From Mycoplasmopsis arginini (lineage in GTDB: Bacteria; Bacillota_I; Bacilli_A; Mycoplasmatales; Metamycoplasmataceae), in NCBI RefSeq assembly GCF_900660725.1, contig NZ_LR215044.1:434001-498000 (forward strand): 64,000 nucleotides of DNA, in the 5' to 3' direction. Positions within the stretch are counted from its first letter, which is position 1, and each line of letters opens with the position of its first letter. Both the position numbers and the translations under genes were made by a program. Below the pieces are notes generated by a model. That model ran no database searches. It was not told the DNA's origin and saw only the letters and a list, made by a program, of their open reading frames with translations. Positions 57,390 through 64,000 of this stretch are shown here, one piece after another.

Positions 57390-59213
57390 TTATTTTTTAC
57401 GGTTATTTAAATAAAACATTAACATTTGAATATCGGCAGGATTTATTCCACTAATACGTGTTGCTTGTCCGATTGTTGTTGGACGAATTTTTTCAAGTTT
57501 TTGTCTTGCTTCGGTAGCTAAATTATCTACTAGAGAGTAATCTAAATTTTCAGGTAATCTTAGATTTTCTAAACGAATCATTTTTTCGGCAGCACTTTCT
57601 TGTTTTTTTAAATATCCAAATAATCTAACTTGAATGGTAATCTCATTAATATATGGATAATTTTCGCCAAGAATATCAACTGGGTCTACTTCTGGGTTTG
57701 AAAGTAATTTTAAGTATGATTGTCCATTAACAACATTATATTTAATTCCCAAATCGCTTTTTGAAGAAATGTATTGATTTTTTAACTCTTCAATCTTGTT
57801 TTGGATATCTTGATATTTTGTAATTACTTTTTCATACTCATCTTTAGTAATCATTTTATTATCATATGCATATTGAACTAATCTTTCATCAACGTTATCA
57901 TTTCTTAGTAATAAACGATATTCTGCACGACTTGTTAACATACGGTAAGGTTCTGTTGTTCCTTTTGTAACAATATCATCAATTAAAACCCCAATATAGG
58001 CATCACTTCTTTTTATTTCCATAGAAGGCATATTTTGAATCTTATTTGCAGCATTTATTCCAGCAATTAATCCTTGAGCAGCGGCTTCTTCATATCCACT
58101 TGTTCCATTAGGTTGACCAGCTGAAAAGAAGTTTTCAACTATTTTTGACTCTAATGATTTATATAAATTTAAAGGATTAATAGCGTCATATTCAATAGCA
58201 TAACCATATTTTTGAATACGGCAATTTTCTAAACCAGGAACAGATCTAATCATTTCATCTTGGACATCAACTGGCATTGATGTAGATAAACCATTAATAT
58301 ACATAATGTCACCTTTTGAAGTTTCAGGTTCAAAAAAGACATGATGAGTATCTTTATCCTGAAATCTTACAATTTTATCTTCGATACTTGGACAATATCT
58401 TGGGCCAACACCAATAATAATTCCCGAATATAACGAACTTTTATCTAGATTTTTTAAAACTATTTCTTTAGTTTTTAAAGTTGTGTGTGTTAGAAAACAA
58501 GATGTTTGTTCATCTAATTTAATATTGCTTCTGCTTGAAAAGCATAATTCTGTTTTATCCAAAACCTCTTTTTCGACTTTAGAAAAATCGATACTATCAG
58601 TATAAATACGACAAGGTGTTCCAGTTTTTAGTCTTTGAATTTCAAAACCGTATTTAGCTAAATTTTGTGATAATGTTGAACTATTTTTTTCGCCATCAGG
58701 ACCATCATTTTTGATATCTTTTCCACGTAAAATACGTGAATTCATATAAACACCAGTGGTCATAACTGTGGCTTTTGCAAATAATTCACCATTTGCTAGA
58801 GTTTTAACACCAAGACATTTTTTATTTTCAACAATTAAATCAGAAACTTCATCCTCAATTAAAGTAATATTTGGTTCTTTCTTAATTGCTTCTAAAATTA
58901 TTTCTGAATATTTTTCTTTATCAATTTGTGCCCGCAGTGATCATACAGCTGGACCTTTTGAGGTGTTAAGCATTTTAATTTGAATCATTGCCATATCAGC
59001 AAAAATACCCTGTACTCCTCCCAGGGCATCAATTTCACGGGTAATAATCCCTTTTGCTGATCCACCTATTGAAGGGTTGCAAGGTAACATTGCTAGTTTG
59101 TTAGTGTTTAAAGTAATTAAAGCTACTTTTAGATTTCTTTTTGCTAATGCGAAAGTTGCTTCGATTCCGGCATGTCCACCACCAATTACGATAGCGTCAT
59201 ACATATTATTCAT
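57390..59213 (-). CDS. mnmG: tRNA uridine-5-carboxymethylaminomethyl synthesis protein MnmG
   Basis: 607 residues. FAD-binding [17 protein letters not shown] near residue 8, then [22 protein letters not shown] with MnmG-typical Cys, and CCRIYTD- and C-terminal MnmG-specific blocks ending [16 protein letters not shown]. With MnmE (not in this window) it makes the cmnm5 group at U34; MnmA (13987) adds the sulfur. The ATG at 59213 is chosen; another at 59204 would lose three residues. TGA near 58763 is Trp. Confidence 0.96.
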
Positions 59214-59220
59214 TTTTTTA

Positions 59221-59547
59221 CTACTTGATTTCTTTTAATATTTTTTCAATTCTTGCAGCTTCTGGTTCCACTTGATCAATTAAAAATACTAATTCTGGTA
59301 ATTTTTTGTATTTTCAACTTTTAGCGACAACAGAACGAATAAATGGCGTCATTGAAGTCACTTTGTCAAAGTATCTTTCTTTATCTTTAAATAAAGTAAT
59401 GTATACTTTGGCGTGTGAACCGTCATTTGATAAAATAACGTCGTTGATGGCGATGTTTGTTACATCAAAATCTTTTAATTCAAAAAAACTATTTCCAATT
59501 AATTCTAATAATAATTGGCTTTTTCTTTCGTGTACAATTGTGTTCAT
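59221..59547 (-). CDS. rbfA: Ribosome-binding factor A
   Basis: 108 residues. KH-like fold: [18 protein letters not shown] at the start, and the core [20 protein letters not shown] corresponding to the RbfA KH region. One TGA (Trp in KSWKYKKLP). RbfA helps mature the 5' end of 16S rRNA and cold adaptation. It follows infB by 1 base, as in most bacteria. Confidence 0.92.
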
Positions 59548-59548
59548 A

Positions 59549-61354
59549 TTAAACTAATACATCCTCATAAAATTTTAATTCGTCATCTACTTCTATTTTA
59601 TCAAAATCTTTGATGTGAGTACCAAAATCGAAACCTTTTTCTACAACTTTAACATCATTCTTTTCTCTTTTAAGAGAACTTATTGAACCTTTATAAATAC
59701 TTTTACCTTTTCTAAACACTTCAACCTTACAAAATTCTTTTACTTGCCCTTCTAACATTTTACATCCAGCAATTGTTCCAACTTTTGAATAAAAGAATAA
59801 TTGAATAACGCTTGCAAGTCCAATTTGTCTTTCTTCATAAACTGGTTCTTTTAATGTATTCATGATTGCTTCTAATTCTTCAACTATTTTATAAATAATG
59901 TTGTGTGAAGCGATTTTAATTTTCTTATTTTCTGCTAATTTTTTAATTTCACTTGATGCGTTAATATTAAATAAATAAACACGTGAATTTGAAGTTTCGG
60001 CTAATAATAAATCAGCCTTGGTTAATTCACCAGCTGTTGCACGAATAACATTAAGTGAAATTTCATCATTTCTTAATTTTGATAAAGTTTGCTTAATTGC
60101 TTCAGCTGTTCCTTGAACGTCAGTTTTAATAATAATATTTAAAGTTTTTTGTCCATCTTTAATTGAGAATGAATTTTTTTCACTTAATTCTTTTTGCTTA
60201 TTAATAAAAGATTTTTCTTCAGCTAATTTTTTTGCAAATTTTTCATCACTAATAACAATAAATCTATCTCCAGATAATGGGTTTTTATTTAAACCTGTAA
60301 TTACACAAGGAGTTCCAGGTAAAACTTTTGTTAAAGGCTTACCTTCAACTGAAGTTAGACTTCTAATATTTCCATATTGACCACCGGCAACAATAAAATC
60401 ACGTGGTAGTAATGTTCCGTTTTCAACAATAACTGTCGAAACTACACCTCTACCTTTATCAATTTTTGATTCAATAATTGTTCCAAATGGATCTCGATTT
60501 AAGTTAGCTTTTAAGTCTAATAAATCTGCTTGTAAGAAAATTGACTCTAATAATAAGTCGATGTTTTGATTTAACATAGCAGAACCATAAATAAATTGGT
60601 TTTGTCCGCCTCATTCTTCACAAACAATATCATGTTCGCTTAATTGGCTCTTAATTCTTTCTACGTCCACTCCGGGTTTATCCATTTTGTTAACAAATAT
60701 TATTATTGGAACATTTGCAGCCTTAGCGTGATCAATTGCTTCAACTGTTTGAGGTTTAACACCGTCATCAGCAGCAACTACAATAATAACAATATCAGTA
60801 ACCTTTGCTCCTCTAGAACGCATTTCAGTAAATGCCTCATGGCCAGGTGTATCCAAAAAAGTTATTTTTCTACCATTATATTCAACTTGGTAAGCACCAG
60901 TATGTTGGGTAATTCCACCAAATTCGGTTGAAAGGATATTACTTTTTCTAATCTGATCAATTAATGTTGTTTTACCATGGTCAACATGCCCCATAATTGT
61001 AACAATAGGTGGTCTTGAAAATAAATCTTTTGGATCATTAATAACTTCTAATTTATCAAATAAATTCTCAGCATCAACAGTTTCTTCTTTTTTAAAGTCA
61101 AGATCATAATTTAAACATAACTCAGCTATTTCTTCTTCATTAAGAAAAGTGTTGATTGTTTTCATGATTCCTTTTTTGAAATAGTAAGTTAAAACTTTAG
61201 CTGCTGTTTGATTAATTTTATTACTAAAATCTCCAACAGTCATAGGGCCACTAAAAATAAATACACCGTCTTGTACTTTTGTTTCAACTGTATTTAATTT
61301 CTCCTTAATATTTTCTACATTGGAAGTTCTTTTATTGTTTTTTTGCTTAGCCAT
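59549..61354 (-). CDS. infB: Translation initiation factor IF-2
   Basis: 601 residues, short because the N-terminal region of larger IF-2 proteins is reduced. G1 [12 protein letters not shown] near residue 123, G3 [11 protein letters not shown]4 VNKMDKPG. The C-terminal half has PEVRE-like blocks and the G-domain is followed by domains II-IV ([29 protein letters not shown]). Starts 40 bases inside ylxR. Confidence 0.97.
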
Positions 61355-61611
61355 TTATTCACCTCATTTCTTAATTTCTCATATACTGACTCTTCAATAT
61401 TTTGTCTAAATGCTTTATTTAGTAAATGCTTTTTAAATAAAGTATCAATTTGTTCTTGATTATCAAGACAATATGTTCCACGACCTTCTAATTCTAAGTT
61501 TGGATCAAAATAAAATTCATTATTTATTTTTGCAAATCTTACAAGTTGAGAAACCGGATAAATTTTTCCATCAACTATTGATTTACGACTATATTTTTTA
61601 TCAGTCTTCAT
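61315..61611 (-). CDS. YlxR family RNA-binding protein
   Basis: 98 residues. The YlxR pattern is present: [18 protein letters not shown] near the start and GRGTYCL in the middle. It lies between nusA and infB, as in Bacillus, and overlaps nusA by 11 and infB by 40 bases. Thought to bind RNA; role not settled. Confidence 0.88.
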   Translation of the reverse strand: MKTDKKYSRKSIVDGKIYPVSQLVRFAKINNEFYFDPNLELEGRGTYCLDNQEQIDTLFKKHLLNKAFRQNIEESVYEKLRNEVNKWLSKKTIKELPM

Positions 61612-63211
61612 TGTCTAAATCACCTAAATCAAGATCTTCTAATCCAGCACTTAAATCATCGTCCTTCTTAAAGTCCTTCATTTTAGTTGATGTAATTTTT
61701 TCATAGTCAGCTTCGATTTGAGCCTTATCTTTAATTTCTACTTCTTTAATATCTTCTGAATATACATCTAATAAGTCATCGATTTCTGAATCAGAATTAT
61801 TAAGTTCATTTTGCATATCTAATCATGTTTTTTCAATATCTTCATCCGAAATTGAATCATATAACTGTTTTTCAAAAACTTGATCAGTTTGTTGAGCCTT
61901 TTGTCTTAGTTCTGCTAAATCCTGATCAAATTCCGAAATATTAAATGTTGAATCTAAAATTGAATCATTTGATTTTCTAGGATTTTTTCTTGTTGTAATT
62001 GATTTAAGATTAAGTCTTTTACCTTCGTATTTTAATTTTGCTTCTTCTTCAGTAATATTAGCATTTTCAAATGAATATTTAATTTGCAACTGATCCGCTT
62101 GATCTTGACTAATAATTTCTAAGCGACTTTTTGTTAGTTCTGAAGCCAATCTAACATTTTGACCTTTTTTACCAATTGCTAATGTATGATGTGCATTTGG
62201 AACAATAACAGTGAAACTATTAAACTGTGGAGTTGAATCTTCTCTTTCAACAATGTCAATTACTCTCGAAGGGCTAACAGCATTCATAACAAATTTTTTC
62301 TTATCATCGTTATATAAAACAACGTCAATTTTTTCATTCTTTAATTGTTTAGAAATTACTTCGATTCTTTCATGGTTTTTACCAATTACTGTACCAAGTT
62401 CTTCTAACGCAAATGGTGCACTTTCGGTTTTTCTAATTGCAACTTTTGATCTTTCGCCAGGTATTCTAACAACTTTAACAATTTCTACATATCCAGCCGC
62501 AACTTCGGGAATTTCTTGTTCAAATAATTTATTTAAAAGTTTTGATTCTACAGAAGAAACTAAAACTTGTGCGTTTTTAGATTCAGGTTTAACTTCTTCA
62601 ATATAAACATCTAATAAATCACCGGGTCTTAAATTAGCTAAAAGTCTCAAGTTAGTTGTTGAGGGTGGCATATATGCAACTGTGCCATCATAAAATTCCA
62701 TTAATGTTCCAGTTTTAGTGATGTTAGTAATTTTTGCCTTAACAATGTTTCCAATTAATTGACTATATTTTTCAAAAGTCATTTGTTTTTCTAATTCTCT
62801 AATTTGTTGGTTGAAGATACTTAGAATTTTTTGATAATCTCTTTTGTGAAATCTTTCAAAATCTATTTCATCAGAAATCATATCTCCTACTTCTGCAGAA
62901 GGGTTAATTGCTTGTGCTTCCTTTACTGTTATTTCTATGCATGTACAAAAGTTATCTTTTTCTTCATCAGTTTTAGGTTCTTCAGTAACAATTTTGGTAT
63001 GGTTAATGATTTTAAATTGTTTCTTATCACGATCAATAATAAACTCAAGTTCAGCATCAGGATCGTATTGACCAAGAATAACTTGTTCAACCGCTCTTTT
63101 AAATAATTGAATAACTGCTTCTTCATCGATTTTTTTAATTTGTGAAACATTATAAATAGCATTAAATATTTGGCTTGCTTTTAGTTCTGATTCACTTGAT
63201 TTAACACTCAT
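61601..63211 (-). CDS. nusA: Transcription termination/antitermination protein NusA
   Basis: 536 residues, longer than typical for mollicutes (about 400-540) owing to an acidic C-terminal extension. N-terminal RNA-polymerase-binding domain (EEAVIQLFKRAVEQVILGQ), S1 domain (GNIVKAKITNITKTGTLMEF), then KH domains with IPGERSKVAIRKTESAPFA and ANHTLAIGKKGQNVRLASE-like NAHHTLAIGKKGQNVRLAS. TGA at 61823 is Trp; without it the final 73 acidic residues are lost. AAAAGGAGAA precedes the ATG. Confidence 0.96.
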
Positions 63212-63240
63212 TTTTTCTCCTTTTACGTATATTTAATTGC

Positions 63241-63270
63241 AAAAAGGATCGGCTTACGCCAACCCTTTTT
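63241..63270 (-). terminator. Terminator of tex
   Basis: Minus strand AAAAAGGGTTGGC-GTAA-GCC-GAT-CCTTTTT: stem AAAAAGG / CCTTTTT with an inner GGC / GCC. It lies between the tex stop and the nusA start. Confidence 0.7.
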
Positions 63271-63358
63271 AATCTTAATTAAAAACAGTATAAAGTAATT
63301 TTAATATATTTTTGAATTTTATAAACAAAAAAGGTGTTTAAATGTGCAAAAAGTGTAT

Positions 63359-64000
63359 TTATTTTCAAATTATTTTACCTTGGATTTTATTGTTGTTTCT
63401 ATCTATATCAATAATTTTAATATTTAAGTTATCACCAATTGAAACTAATTCACTTGGGTGATTAATAAAATGATTATCAGTTTTTTTCATGTTTTTAATA
63501 TGAATTAAAACATTTTCTTTTAATCCAATGTAAGCAAATACACCAAAATTAGTAATGTTTTGAACTTGTCCGATAATTTCTTGCCCAACTTGAATGTCTT
63601 CAAATTTTAAAATTTTATCATTAACGATAAAACCAGGCTTGTCTTCTCTAATATCTTTCCCAGGCATTAATAATGAATCAATAATCAAATCAATATCATA
63701 TTGACTTACGCCAAGCTCTTGTGACAGTTCTTTTTTATTAGTTGATAGTAAAACTTCCTTATCAATATTTTTTAAGTCTAAAGATAATTCTTTTACTACA
63801 CGGTCAGCCAAATCATATAAATCAGGATGAATATTTGTTTTATCATAGAAAACTTTTGAATCATAAATTCTTAAAAAACCAACAGATTGTTCATAAGCTT
63901 TTGGTCCTAAGCCTTTAACTTTTTTTAATTCATTTCTAGATTTAAAAGAACCATTTTCATTACGATAATCAACAATGTTTTGTGCTATGGTTTTTGATAA
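63359..64000 (-). CDS. tex: Tex-family S1 RNA-binding protein, C-terminal part (cut by window edge)
   Basis: The last 213 or so residues of Tex. An HhH-rich domain (IAQNIVDYRNENGSFKSRNEL and KKVKGLGPKAYEQSVGFLRI) is followed by a linker and the S1 domain (GQEIIGQVQNITNFGVFAYIG, then IKNMKKTDNHFINHPSELVSIGD). Tex binds nucleic acid and influences transcription and RNA. The gene ends GKIIWK, where W is TGA. Upstream part is beyond the window. Confidence 0.92.

Overview
The window is a stretch of a mollicute chromosome, most likely of the Mycoplasma hominis group (Metamycoplasma). Almost every long gene reads through in-frame TGA codons as tryptophan (genetic code 4), the DNA is very A+T-rich outside the rRNA genes, genes are tightly packed, lipoproteins carry short N-terminal signals with a lipobox, and promoters are mostly bare TATAAT hexamers. 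The 23S rRNA carries A at E. coli position 2057 and U at 2610, the pair known from M. hominis. The group assignment is inference; no database search was possible.

Layout. 1-4230: metG (cut by the window edge), trmN6, an M42 aminopeptidase and two unknown membrane proteins. 4312-9140: a 23S-16S rRNA unit on the minus strand with RNase III-type processing stems, no tRNA in the spacer and no 5S; the 5S gene lies alone near 41.7 kb with its own promoter. 9356-24849 (all minus): three housekeeping blocks whose order is conserved in Firmicutes: alaS-ruvX-yrzB-methyltransferase-like-greA preceded by mnmA; gdpP-rplI-dnaB followed by a YitT-like protein; tsaE/tsaB (fused)-tsaD-engB. A FIVAR-like lipoprotein and rpmG-secE-nusG follow upstream.

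24942-36540 (plus): an EzrA-like coiled-coil membrane protein with thiI, topoisomerase IV parE-parC, a 40-residue basic orphan, an endonuclease I lipoprotein, an M20 dipeptidase and an RsuA-type pseudouridine synthase. 36573-41580 (minus): a heterodimeric ABC exporter with one degenerate ATP site, and ackA. 41.7-45.8 kb is the accessory, unstable part: lone 5S, a truncated IS30-type transposase, a 19-bp palindrome, a T17 tract, a large repetitive coiled-coil surface-protein gene broken by two single-base shifts, and a 20-bp inverted repeat resembling IS3/IS150 ends.

45833-64000: lepA with two small membrane-protein genes, a diacylglycerol-kinase-like gene, a frameshifted zinc-ribbon membrane protein, a Ca-type P-ATPase, a strongly codon-biased APC permease with an unusual CPC repeat tail, an isochorismatase-fold hydrolase, a YwaF-like membrane protein, tRNA-Ser(CGA), then nusA-ylxR-infB-rbfA-mnmG-rlmH and the C-terminal part of tex.

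Most genes serve translation and tRNA modification (metG, alaS, mnmA, mnmG, thiI, tsaB/D/E, trmN6, rlmH, infB, lepA), transcription elongation (nusA, nusG, greA, tex), replication and topology (dnaB, parC, parE), salvage and transport. No phage, CRISPR array or complete insertion sequence is visible. The most notable observations are the TsaE-TsaB fusion, a recurring class of promoters that should give leaderless mRNAs, the macrolide-site rRNA bases, and the repeat/T-tract/frameshift region at 42-46 kb.
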